Assembly: GCA_035299025.1 (NCBI GenBank)
Contig: DATGXK010000008.1
Location: 186,001 to 250,000 of the forward strand
DNA length: 64,000 bases
DNA from: Leadbetterella sp035299025
GTDB taxonomy: Bacteria > Bacteroidota > Bacteroidia > Cytophagales > Spirosomataceae
Direction: 5' to 3'
Part shown: piece after piece, positions 54,892 through 62,915 of the stretch
Layout: the number at the start of each line of letters is the position of its first letter
Position numbering within the stretch: position 1 is the stretch's first letter
Made by a program: the position numbers and the translations under genes
The notes under the pieces: model-generated
What the model saw: only the letters and a program-made list of their open reading frames with translations
Database searches by the model: none
What the model was told of the DNA's origin: nothing

Positions 54892-55029
54892 ATGAAAAAC
54901 AATAAAATTTTTAAAATCGTATTTTTTCTATTTGTGTTGGGTGTCATCATCGTTTTGATAGACATGGCTCGTCAAACTACAGCACCTTGGAACAAGAAAA
55001 AGCAATTGGAAAGAGCGTTGCCAAAATGA
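54892..55029 (+). CDS. 45-residue single-span membrane protein
   Basis: An open frame from the ATG at 54892 to TGA at 55027-55029, one base after the sixA-like stop. It has a basic N-terminus, a hydrophobic span (IVFFLFVLGVIIVLI, about 9-23) and a basic tail with RQTTAPWNKKKQLERALPK, ending in Lys. The gene is in-frame with normal codon use and directly coupled to the preceding gene. I recall similar short tails in related genomes but cannot verify. Function unknown. Confidence 0.6.
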   Translation: MKNNKIFKIVFFLFVLGVIIVLIDMARQTTAPWNKKKQLERALPK

Positions 55030-55058
55030 AAAGGAAGTGATTTACGATTGACGATTAT

Positions 55059-55200
55059 CGATTGATGATTTAAGATTAACTATTGGTGAATTTCGATTGA
55101 CGATTTACGATTTTTGATTAACGATTGATGATTTAAGATTAACTATTGGTGAATTTCGATTGACGATTTACGATTTTTGACTAACGATTGGAGAATTTCG
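55059..55200. repeat. 63-bp tandem repeat (2.2 copies)
   Basis: Copies start at 55059, 55122 and 55185 (third partial); the first two differ at one base by hand alignment. The unit is built from smaller GATTnACGATTTACGATT-like modules that continue in the flanks (55035-55058). Confidence 0.9.
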
Positions 55201-55235
55201 GTTGAATATTTTCTATTAATGAATTAGCCCCGCTC

Positions 55236-55739
55236 CTATTTAAACAACTTCATAAAAGTAGAAGTCAACCACGATTCTTCGGCTTTGGTTACTAATTCCA
55301 AAGTGTTGTCGGCAAAGCCAGCTACCGCATAAATATCGTTTACAACTTTCAGAAATTCGGCACTTTCGGGTGAATTGTCGCTTACCCCTTTTTTGATTTC
55401 CTCCATTGTTTCGAGTATGGGAGAGAGTTCTCGTCTACGTCTTTCTCGTCCTATTTGTCTTGCGGCTTTCCAGATATCTTTTTCTGCCTGAAAATATTCT
55501 TTACGCTCGCCCGGGAGCAACTGCTTGTATATCAGACCCCAGCTCATGAGATCACGAAGGTTCATGTTTACGTTTCCTCTCGAAATCTGGAGTTCTTCCA
55601 TTATCTCGTCGGCATTGAGCGATTTGGGCGAAAGAAGTAGCAATGCGTGAATCTGCGACATAGTTCTGTTTATCCCCCACTGTGTGGCAAGGGTGCCCCA
55701 GGTATGGATAAACCGATCCTTCGCTTCTTGTAATTCCAT
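55236..55739 (-). CDS. GbsR/MarR-family transcriptional regulator
   Basis: 167 residues, winged helix: NRTMSQIHALLLLSPKSL, then LNADEIMEELQISRGNVNMN and LRDLMSWGLIYKQLLPGERK (about 20-85). The pattern fits GbsR-type regulators, first studied in choline/glycine-betaine control, here without a matching neighbour. A helical C-terminal region follows. Single gene. Confidence 0.88.
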   Translation of the reverse strand: MELQEAKDRFIHTWGTLATQWGINRTMSQIHALLLLSPKSLNADEIMEELQISRGNVNMNLRDLMSWGLIYKQLLPGERKEYFQAEKDIWKAARQIGRERRRRELSPILETMEEIKKGVSDNSPESAEFLKVVNDIYAVAGFADNTLELVTKAEESWLTSTFMKLFK

Positions 55740-55928
55740 AAAATAGGTCTGTTATATAATAGCACGTACAATAAGTTCCAAATTAAAATAGTTATTTTGA
55801 ATTTTCAAAATATTCTGAAAGTTTTCTTTCTAAAAAAAAGACTTTTAAGGTCTTTACGGTACGTTTTTTTAGCATTTTTTACTATTCCTGATAAATTCAT
55901 TCCAAAAACGTGCCAATTAATACAAAAA

Positions 55929-56252
55929 ATGAAAAATCACCTTCTGTTTCTTCTAATATTTATAACTATTACATTTTCAGGTTGTGAGAAAATAGAGAAC
56001 ACCAAAACCTTGGGCGACTTAGCCGCTGGTGAATACAAAGGCAAAGCCATAGTTTTGGGAGGCACCGAGATACCGCTTCCGCTTGAAAGTGGAGACAACT
56101 CCCTCAACATCAACTTTATAGTACAAAAAACATCCGACATCACTGTTGACTTTCAAATTGTATTCGAAGAAAAGACCAACGGTACAATGAAAACCGAATA
56201 CGAAGATTATATGGGTCTAATACTAAACCGCAAACGAGATGGGAGTATTTAG
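55929..56252 (+). pseudogene. Lipoprotein gene cut by an amber codon and frameshift
   Basis: From the ATG at 55929 the protein opens with a lipobox (FITITFSGCEK, Cys at 18) and a beta-rich domain (LGDLAAGEYKGKAIVLGG). It stops at TAG 56250-56252 after 107 residues. The next codons (LIENEKELAVVNGQKWK) read in the same frame, then a one-base shift gives EMTVEIEELTSTFKGLKK and a stop at 56354-56356. That continuation looks like the natural C-terminal end. So the gene is probably disrupted; a sequencing error is an alternative. No close family named. Confidence 0.6.
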
Positions 56253-56358
56253 CTGATAGAAAATGAAAAAGAACTTGCGGTAGTAAATGGTCAGAAATGG
56301 AAATGACGGTAGAAATAGAAGAGCTCACGAGTACCTTCAAAGGACTCAAAAAATAAAA

Positions 56359-57018
56359 TCAAGACATTAACTTAACCAAAATATTGGCCGCTACCATTTG
56401 GCTGAGTAGTTGCTCTGTCTGGTTGTTGACCAATACACGCATAGATTTATCAAACTCTTGAATTTCGAGAATCTGTATACTATCGCCCAGCTTAAGATTA
56501 AGTTTGTCTATGAGTTTCAGAAAACTGTCTTGCGATGACCCTACAGACATGAACACAACCGTCTGTTTTTCAGCACATTCCTCAAGTTTTTTGTAATTCT
56601 GAAAAGCTATTTCGCCGTTGATATCTGGTATGGGAGAACCATGTGGGTCTACCGTAGGAAAATCCAAAAGTTGATCTATTCTGTCAAAAAAACGCTGTGA
56701 TTTTATGTGTTCTATTTGTTCGGCTATTTCATGGACCTCATCCCAGCCGAAGCCCAAATGCTGCACCAAAAACATTTCTACCAAGCGGTGCTTTCTTATG
56801 ATGAGTCCAGCCGCACGCTTTCCGGTAGAGGTGAGCATAAGTGGTTTATACTTTTCATAGAAAATCAGCCCTTTACCCGAAAGTTTTTTGACCATACTGT
56901 TTACAGTTGGCATTTTTATATCCAGACTTTTGCTCAAATCCAATACCGAAACCTCCTCGTTTTCGGTGCTCAAATGAAACAAAGCCTTCAAATAGTTTTC
57001 CTCCGTCAAAGTCATCAT
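56359..57018 (-). CDS. DtxR/MntR-family metal-dependent regulator
   Basis: 219 residues from the ATG at 57018; the ATG at 57015 is also possible, and the earlier TTG is unlikely. N-terminal winged HTH (about 3-60; ENYLKALFHLSTENEEV, MPTVNSMVKKLSGKGL), then the metal-binding and dimerisation part with conserved HRLVEMF and IAEQIEHIKSQRFFDRID, and a C-terminal SH3-like FeoA-type domain (about 150-219). It represses with Fe or Mn. A minus-strand TAAATTTG (57022-57029) sits right before the ATG, so transcription may start leaderless. It diverges from a TonB receptor, its probable target. Confidence 0.9.
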   Translation of the reverse strand: MMTLTEENYLKALFHLSTENEEVSVLDLSKSLDIKMPTVNSMVKKLSGKGLIFYEKYKPLMLTSTGKRAAGLIIRKHRLVEMFLVQHLGFGWDEVHEIAEQIEHIKSQRFFDRIDQLLDFPTVDPHGSPIPDINGEIAFQNYKKLEECAEKQTVVFMSVGSSQDSFLKLIDKLNLKLGDSIQILEIQEFDKSMRVLVNNQTEQLLSQMVAANILVKLMS

Positions 57019-57072
57019 GCACAAATTTATCCCATTTTATTTTTTCAATGGAAATATTTAATCTAAAATTTT

Positions 57073-57090
57073 TGTTAGACTATTCTAACA
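57073..57090. promoter_or_regulatory. DtxR-like inverted-repeat operator
   Basis: TGTTAGA (57073-57079), 4 bases, TCTAACA (57084-57090): perfect 7-bp arms. The GTTAG and CTAAC halves resemble the classical DtxR box. It lies between the regulator and the receptor gene. Confidence 0.6.
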
Positions 57091-57107
57091 TTTTAGTTTT
57101 AATATAC

Positions 57108-57115
57108 TACCTTTG
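57108..57115 (+). promoter_or_regulatory. -7 element of the TonB receptor
   Basis: TACCTTTG, exact TAnnTTTG, 18 bp before the ATG and 17 bp past the operator. Confidence 0.6.
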
Positions 57116-57133
57116 TGTGTTGATTAGAATCAT

Positions 57134-59380
57134 ATGATGAAAAAATGTATCCTTCATTTCCTTATAATGTTGCTCTCCGTGAATATTTCAATGGGGCAAT
57201 TTGAATTAAAAGGGCAAGTTTTTGGGAAAGCTAACAGTGAAAAACTAGCGTTTGCAACCATTAAAATCAAAGGCAGCACCGTAGGTACCACTACCAATGA
57301 ACTCGGAGAATTTTCTTTTAAGAATTTAGAAAAGGGAAAATTGACACTAGTCACGAGCTATATCGGTATGATGGAAAAACAAACGGAGGTGATAATGGAT
57401 AAAAATACATTTGTGCGAATTGAGCTCAACGACGACCCAAGTCAACTTCAAGAGGTAGTGGTAACCGGAAATCTCAAAGAAATGAGTAAAGCTGAAAGTG
57501 CCATTCCGATTGATATCATAACGCCAGCATTTTTCGCCAAAAATCCCACGCCAAACATCTTTGAGGCCCTACAAAGTGTAAACGGCGTAAGGCCTCAAGT
57601 AAACTGCAACGTGTGTAATACAGGCGACATCCACATTAATGGTCTGGAAGGGCCTTACACCATGATTTTGATAGACGGCATGCCGATAGTTTCGTCGCTC
57701 GGTTCGGTTTATGGTTTATTCGGAATTCCGAACGGACTTATAGAACGCATAGAAGTAGTTAAAGGTCCTGCTTCTACACTTTATGGCTCAGAGGCCGTGG
57801 GTGGGCTTATCAATATCATCACTAAAGTACCATTGAAAAGTCCCAAATTGAGTTTAGAAACCAACAGCACGAGTTGGGGAGAATGGAACACAGACCTTGG
57901 CATGAAATACAAAGTGGGCAAAATTAATGCCCTTTTGGGTGTAAACTATTTCAATTTTGGACAAAAAATAGATAAAAACCAAGACGGTTTTACGGACTTA
58001 AGCCTCCAAAACAGAATTTCGGTTTTCAACAAATTCCAAGGAAAATCTGGCTCAGTAGCTTTTCGTTATTTTTATGAAAACCGTTGGGGAGGGCAAACCA
58101 ACTGGACGCCGAAGTACAGAGGTACCGATCAAGTATATGGCGAAAGCATTTATACCAAAAGAGTGGAAGTTATTGGGGCACAGAATATCTCTAATGCTTT
58201 GTCTATTAACTACTCCTACAATTCTCACCAACAAGATTCTTATTATGGAAATGTGCCTTTGCTTGGCATACAACACATAGGCTTTTTGCTAGCCAAGTAC
58301 CAGAAAACATTTGGTACGGACGATTTGCTAATTGGGCTACCACTGAAATACAATTTTTACGATGACAATACCATGGCTACCCAATCAGAAAACCAGAACA
58401 AACCTCAGAAACTTTGGATTCCAGGTGTTTTTGCCCAACACGAGCGAAAAATTGGAGAAAACTTCAAAACATTGGAAGGGTTGAGGTTCGATTACAATCA
58501 AAATCATGGGCTGATTTTCACACCAAGGTTGGCTTTGAAATGGAATGACAAACTCAATATTCTGCGACTCAATGTAGGAAAAGGATACAGAATAGTAAAT
58601 GTTTTTGCAGAAGAACACGCCGCCATGACGGGTGCACGAGAGGTAGAAATAACTGAAAACCTAAAACCAGAGCAAAGTTGGAATGTTAACCTGAATTTCA
58701 ATAAAAAAATATTGCTCAAAGAAGCCTTTTTGGGAATTGATGCCTCGGCATTTTACACTTATTTTTCAAACAAAATAATTCCTGATTATGACACTCCCGA
58801 CAAAATCATTTACAAAAACCTCGATGGATTTCTGATTTCGAAAGGCATGAATATCAATCTAGATCTAAACCTTACAAATGGTTTGAAGATACTTGGTGGG
58901 GTTACTTTTCTGGATGTTAAAAAAAATGAAAACGGTTTAAAGACTGTACCTTATTTTACAGAAAACTTTTCGGCAAACTACACCATTTCTTACGAAATCA
59001 CGAAGCCTAAAGTCATGATAGATTACTCGGCAAACATCGTAGGCCCTATGAGGTTACCTTTGCTCAACGAATATGATCCGCGACCAGAAAAATCGCCCTG
59101 GACCAACATTCAGAACGTTCAATTCACCAAAGAATTTAACGGAAACTTTAAAATTTATGGCGGCGTAAAAAACCTTTTGAATTTTGTTCCATATCGCAAC
59201 CTCCCATTCTTGATTTCGAGAGCCAACGACCCCTTCGACAAAAAAGTGATTTTTAATGAAAATGGTGTGGCACAAAGAACAGCAGAAAACCCTTTTGGGC
59301 TGACATTTGACCCCACCTATGTGTACACTTCGCTACAAAGCCGAAGGCTGTTTTTGGGCGTAAAATACAATATCCAATAA
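57134..59380 (+). CDS. TonB-dependent outer-membrane receptor
   Basis: 748 residues. Signal peptide (1-21); carboxypeptidase-like domain (about 23-108, TIKIKGSTVGTTTNELGEF); plug (about 115-230) with NCNVCNTGDIHINGLEG and IERIEVVKGPASTLYGSEAV; and a 22-strand barrel ending in Phe-like LGVKYNIQ. The plug resembles the FepA/colicin-I/heme-type receptors. The CxxC before the TonB-plug loop is unusual and may bind metal. With the DtxR-type operator in front it is probably metal-regulated. Confidence 0.92.
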   Translation: MMKKCILHFLIMLLSVNISMGQFELKGQVFGKANSEKLAFATIKIKGSTVGTTTNELGEFSFKNLEKGKLTLVTSYIGMMEKQTEVIMDKNTFVRIELNDDPSQLQEVVVTGNLKEMSKAESAIPIDIITPAFFAKNPTPNIFEALQSVNGVRPQVNCNVCNTGDIHINGLEGPYTMILIDGMPIVSSLGSVYGLFGIPNGLIERIEVVKGPASTLYGSEAVGGLINIITKVPLKSPKLSLETNSTSWGEWNTDLGMKYKVGKINALLGVNYFNFGQKIDKNQDGFTDLSLQNRISVFNKFQGKSGSVAFRYFYENRWGGQTNWTPKYRGTDQVYGESIYTKRVEVIGAQNISNALSINYSYNSHQQDSYYGNVPLLGIQHIGFLLAKYQKTFGTDDLLIGLPLKYNFYDDNTMATQSENQNKPQKLWIPGVFAQHERKIGENFKTLEGLRFDYNQNHGLIFTPRLALKWNDKLNILRLNVGKGYRIVNVFAEEHAAMTGAREVEITENLKPEQSWNVNLNFNKKILLKEAFLGIDASAFYTYFSNKIIPDYDTPDKIIYKNLDGFLISKGMNINLDLNLTNGLKILGGVTFLDVKKNENGLKTVPYFTENFSANYTISYEITKPKVMIDYSANIVGPMRLPLLNEYDPRPEKSPWTNIQNVQFTKEFNGNFKIYGGVKNLLNFVPYRNLPFLISRANDPFDKKVIFNENGVAQRTAENPFGLTFDPTYVYTSLQSRRLFLGVKYNIQ

Positions 59381-59433
59381 GTCAAAAATGTGAGCATCTA
59401 AGAGTTACAAAAACCAAAGGCACGCTTTTTGAT

Positions 59434-59441
59434 TATATTTG
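59434..59441 (+). promoter_or_regulatory. -7 element of the glycosyltransferase gene
   Basis: TATATTTG (exact TAnnTTTG), 43 bp before the chosen ATG; no clear -33 element. Confidence 0.45.
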
Positions 59442-59484
59442 GGTGGATGATTGCAGAATTTGCATCCGAAATAGAACCGAATAT

Positions 59485-60225
59485 ATGTTTAATAACAAAA
59501 AAGTAGTGGTGGTTTTTCCGGCATATAATGCCTCTGCCACTATCAAAAAAACTTACGACGAGATTCCGTTTGATATTGTAGATGAAGTGGTGTTGGTTGA
59601 CGACGCCTCGGTGGATGCCACTATAGAAATGGCCAAGAAAATTGGCATAAAGCACATAGTAGCTCACCAGAGCAACAAAGGCTATGGTGGAAATCAGAAA
59701 AGTTGCTACAACAAAGCCATTGAACTCGGAGCAGATATAGTAATCATGCTACACCCTGACTATCAGTACACGCCGTTATTGATTCGGTCTATGGTGAGTA
59801 TCATAGCCGAGGGACTTTTTCCGGTGGTAATAGCCTCCAGAATTTTAGGCAAAGGTGCTTTGAAAGGCGGCATGCCGATTTACAAATACATCTCTAACCG
59901 ATTCCTTACTTTTGCTCAGAACCTCATTATCAGTCAGAAACTTTCAGAATATCACACCGGCTACAGGGCTTTTTCAGCAGATGTGATCCGCAATATCAAT
60001 TTCATGGCCAACTCAGACGACTTTGTATTTGATAACCAAATGCTTTGTCAGATATTCAATAAAAACTACGAAGTAGCCGAAATCACCTGCCCAACCAAAT
60101 ACTTTGAAGAGGCTTCGTCTATCAATTTTTCAAGAAGCCTGAAATACGGAATTGGCTGCCTAAAAACATCGATTCAGTATTGGCTACACCGAAAAGGACT
60201 TTCTAAAAATATTATTTTTGAATAA
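59485..60225 (+). CDS. Family-2 glycosyltransferase, dolichol-phosphate-mannose-synthase-like
   Basis: 246 residues from the ATG at 59485. GT-A motifs: VVFPAYNASATIKKTYDEIP, VLVDDASVDATIEMAKKIG (VDDAS nucleotide loop), MLHPDYQYTP (DxD-type metal site DPDYQ) and the acceptor-loop segment EYHTGYRAFSADVI. Transfers a sugar to a lipid carrier or to surface glycans. The earlier in-frame start adds 14 residues before the conserved strand and is less likely. Monocistronic. Confidence 0.9.
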   Translation: MFNNKKVVVVFPAYNASATIKKTYDEIPFDIVDEVVLVDDASVDATIEMAKKIGIKHIVAHQSNKGYGGNQKSCYNKAIELGADIVIMLHPDYQYTPLLIRSMVSIIAEGLFPVVIASRILGKGALKGGMPIYKYISNRFLTFAQNLIISQKLSEYHTGYRAFSADVIRNINFMANSDDFVFDNQMLCQIFNKNYEVAEITCPTKYFEEASSINFSRSLKYGIGCLKTSIQYWLHRKGLSKNIIFE

Positions 60226-60226
60226 A

Positions 60227-60259
60227 AAAACTCCCCGAATTTTTCATTCAGGGAGTTTT
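60227..60259. terminator. Terminator after the glycosyltransferase
   Basis: AAAACTCCC (60227-60235 region) pairs with GGGAGTTTT (60251-60259) with further inner pairing. T-tract short. The 60260-60393 stretch holds palindromic TTCGAGACCTTCGGTCG-like elements. Confidence 0.8.
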
Positions 60260-60393
60260 GTCACTTCGAGACCTTCGGTCGCAATTTCACTTAGATTATC
60301 ATCTGAATTTCATTGTGCTCAATTTCCGAAGGCAACTATATTCCAATTGTCTGTGCGGCGGCCATTGAGTCTACCGAAATGAGCCGAAGACAA

Positions 60394-62235
60394 TCAATCT
60401 TTTATTGTTGGCGGCTTTGGCGGATTCGGAGGTGTAGGCAACGACTCAGTTGCAACAGCCGACCTTGGCGAAACCTTGGCTTTGGGTGTAACATGAGACT
60501 TTGGCGATGGCGGAGATGCCACAGATTTTGGGGCCTTTGGTGCTTTAGGAACTCTTGGCAAAGCAGGAGGATTAGGCCTATCTTTGGCTATTTTACTCTT
60601 GATATCCTCCGGAAGCAACTCAATGATAGCATCGACATTCTGGTCTAACTCGTTTGAAAGAGCATCCATGGGCTCTGAAAGCTCATCCATTTCTTTTGAA
60701 AGTGCGTCCAACGGTTGTGAAGATTTGTCCATTTGAGCCGCCAGTTCATCCATTTGTTTGCTGTAAATATACATCTGTCCACTGTACTCATCCATTTGCT
60801 TATCAAATTTCTTTGAAAAAGCTTCTAAATCCTTATCTCCTATTTTCTTATTGTTCATTTCGGCCGAAAATTTCTTAGAAGCAATTTCCATTTTCCTTCC
60901 CACTTCTTCCATCTTTTTCCCGATTTCCTCCATCGGCTTACTGTTTATCTCCATTTCAGATGCGTACTTTTCCATCTTTTTGCCTTGCTCTTCCATTAGC
61001 TTACCTTGAGCCTCCATTTGTTGTTGGCTCACTTGCATGGCCTTCAGCCTCACTTCCATTTGGGCTTGCACTTCTGGGCTTAGTTGTACTTCCTTTCCAT
61101 CAAAATATATTTTGTTGTCTTTTATCCTAAAATCATGATGGTCGTTCTGGATAACTATCTGTCCTTGAGATTTTTTAGGATTTCCCAGAGTATCAGTTTC
61201 TGTATAAGTAGTAGTCAAACTTTCCGATCTTTCTATTTTTACAGATTCCACTTTTTCAGCTTTCTTTTGTGCAAAAGCAAAAAATGTAACAAACAAACCC
61301 ACCACTATCCAGGCACTTTCTTTGGCAAAATTACGAGACTGACTCAGGCCAACTATTCGCTGAACTCGCTCCAGAAGCGTATATGATTTTTTGCCGAATG
61401 CCAAAGCCAATTTTGGAGCATAGGCCGTTTCCTGAATCTGAACCAAGGTTTTAGCCAACAAAATCCTGCTTCCAGCATATTGAAGAGCCATATCGTCGCA
61501 ACAATTCTCTCTTTCCTTGCGTATCTGAGCGGACAGCAACCACATGGCGGGATGGAAAAAATAAAGCACATCCAAAACCGACTGCAGGCCGTTAAGAAGG
61601 AAATCGTGGCGTTTGAGGTGAGCCAGCTCATGGGCCAAAATAGTCTCCAACTGATCTTTACTAAAGCCCGACATCAAACTGGCCGGAATGAGAATAACTG
61701 GTTTAATGACGCCCATAATCATGGGAATGGTTATCACATTGGAGAGCTTCACCTGTACTGCCTTTGTGATGTTCATTTTGGTTTTTAGATTTTCTAAAAC
61801 CTCCGTCAGTTTACTATCCAACTGGTTTTTAGGATGATTTTTGAGTTGATTTACCCATAGATAACCCATCAAAAGTCTAACAAAAAGTACGGTGCAACCC
61901 ACTACCCAAATGCCCACTATCAGAGGAAGATTGGTTTGAAGATACGCCAATAACAACTCAACTTGGCCGAGCATCTTTGGAGCCAAAGTCATACCGCTAA
62001 AGTTTTTCTCGGGAGTAGAAAACTGCTGCACAACCAAAAAAGTTAAAATACTCGTAAATACCTGACCAACAAGCAACAACATGCCAGACCAGTATCTATG
62101 GCTAGCTTTTTTGGTAAAAAGCACGATAGCAAAATACACCAATGTAATGGCCAAAATCTGCCAGATAGAGTGCACCAAGGTCCAGCCAAGCGACTTGGCC
62201 AGCGGGTTAGAGAAGATTTCTGTGATGTTTTTCAT
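60394..62235 (-). CDS. BlaR1-like M56 metalloprotease with coiled-coil and proline-rich tail
   Basis: 613 residues. Four membrane helices in about 15-130 and one at about 305-322. The M56 zinc motif AHELAHLKRHD (H202, E203, H206) is intact. The penicillin-sensor domain of true BlaR1 is absent. In its place residues 400-530 form a coiled coil with Met or Leu exactly every seven residues, then a Pro/Ala-rich tail (about 550-613). It probably cleaves the BlaI-like repressor upstream in the operon after an unknown signal. Confidence 0.92.
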   Translation of the reverse strand: MKNITEIFSNPLAKSLGWTLVHSIWQILAITLVYFAIVLFTKKASHRYWSGMLLLVGQVFTSILTFLVVQQFSTPEKNFSGMTLAPKMLGQVELLLAYLQTNLPLIVGIWVVGCTVLFVRLLMGYLWVNQLKNHPKNQLDSKLTEVLENLKTKMNITKAVQVKLSNVITIPMIMGVIKPVILIPASLMSGFSKDQLETILAHELAHLKRHDFLLNGLQSVLDVLYFFHPAMWLLSAQIRKERENCCDDMALQYAGSRILLAKTLVQIQETAYAPKLALAFGKKSYTLLERVQRIVGLSQSRNFAKESAWIVVGLFVTFFAFAQKKAEKVESVKIERSESLTTTYTETDTLGNPKKSQGQIVIQNDHHDFRIKDNKIYFDGKEVQLSPEVQAQMEVRLKAMQVSQQQMEAQGKLMEEQGKKMEKYASEMEINSKPMEEIGKKMEEVGRKMEIASKKFSAEMNNKKIGDKDLEAFSKKFDKQMDEYSGQMYIYSKQMDELAAQMDKSSQPLDALSKEMDELSEPMDALSNELDQNVDAIIELLPEDIKSKIAKDRPNPPALPRVPKAPKAPKSVASPPSPKSHVTPKAKVSPRSAVATESLPTPPNPPKPPTIKD

Positions 62236-62251
62236 AAGATTTTTTGAATAA

Positions 62252-62287
62252 CACTCGATGACTGAGCGGAGCCGAAGCCACCGAGTG
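62252..62287. repeat. 36-base hairpin with perfect ends
   Basis: CACTCG (62252-62257) and CGAGTG (62282-62287) pair; the inner part TGAGCGGAGCCGAAGCC is of a type widely found as dispersed repeats in bacteria. Confidence 0.6.
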
Positions 62288-62325
62288 AATTTTTTAATTT
62301 TTTAAAATAGCTTTTTCATAAATTG

Positions 62326-62706
62326 TTACTTGTCTTCTTCGAGTTGTTGGATGAGTTTTTTGAGTTCAGATAGTTCTTCCTCCGAGGCGTGATGATTGCC
62401 CAGAGCCTGCATCACCAAGCTCATGGCATTTCCTTGGAAAGTAGAATCTATAAAACGATTCAAAAGTGATTTTTGTGTTTCCTCCTCCCCCACAATGGCC
62501 TCAAAAATATGCTGTTTGCCCTCGGCGTTTCTTGAGACAAGGCCTTTTTCAAACATAATCTGCATGATTTTCAAAGTGGTCGTGTAGCCTGTTTCCTTGG
62601 TTTTGTTGATTTCCTCATTGACTTGCTTCACTGTGGCACGGCCCATTTGCCACAATATTTTCAGGATTTCAAGCTCCGACTCTGTTGGTTTTTGGAAAGT
62701 TTCCAT
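62326..62706 (-). CDS. BlaI/MecI-family repressor
   Basis: 126 residues. Winged HTH TESELEILKILWQMGRATV, KQVNEEINKTKETGYTTTLK, IMQIMFEKGLVSR (about 7-68), then the proteolytically targeted hinge and a helical dimer domain. The partner M56 protease follows after 90 bp. Three operator-like inverted repeats cover its promoter. No beta-lactamase gene is nearby, so the target may be something else. Confidence 0.94.
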   Translation of the reverse strand: METFQKPTESELEILKILWQMGRATVKQVNEEINKTKETGYTTTLKIMQIMFEKGLVSRNAEGKQHIFEAIVGEEETQKSLLNRFIDSTFQGNAMSLVMQALGNHHASEEELSELKKLIQQLEEDK

Positions 62707-62711
62707 CTATC

Positions 62712-62783
62712 TACGAATTGTTTCGTACAAATGTAATACGAAAAGATTCGTACTTCCAAATTTTTTCTACGAAATTTTTCGTA
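62712..62783 (-). promoter_or_regulatory. Promoter with three BlaI-type operator repeats
   Basis: Three 16-bp inverted repeats of form TACGAA-N4-TTCGTA lie at 62712-62727, 62737-62752 and 62768-62783 (the first and second have one imperfect arm base). The minus-strand promoter has TTTG (62760-62757), 21 bases, TACATTTG (62735-62728). The second operator fills the spacer, the first covers the start region, the third lies upstream. This suits repression by steric block. Confidence 0.85.
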
Positions 62784-62871
62784 CGTGGAATAAATTTATA
62801 CCGAAAAGACGCTAGGTCGCAAAGCATAGCGAATAGTGCAGATGAACAAAAGCTCTAATAATGAATACTTT

Positions 62872-62911
62872 GCGTAACTCCGTGGAAAACTCTGCGTATC
62901 TCTGTGGTGAA
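62872..62911. repeat. Dispersed CTCCGTGG/CTCTGTGGTGAA element, copy 1
   Basis: GCGTAACTCCGTGGAAAA and CTCTGCGTATCTCTGTGGTG resemble the element at 63693-63731. Bases 62796-62830 hold a related, GACGCTAGGTCGCAAAG-type repeat. Confidence 0.6.
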
Positions 62912-62915
62912 AAAA

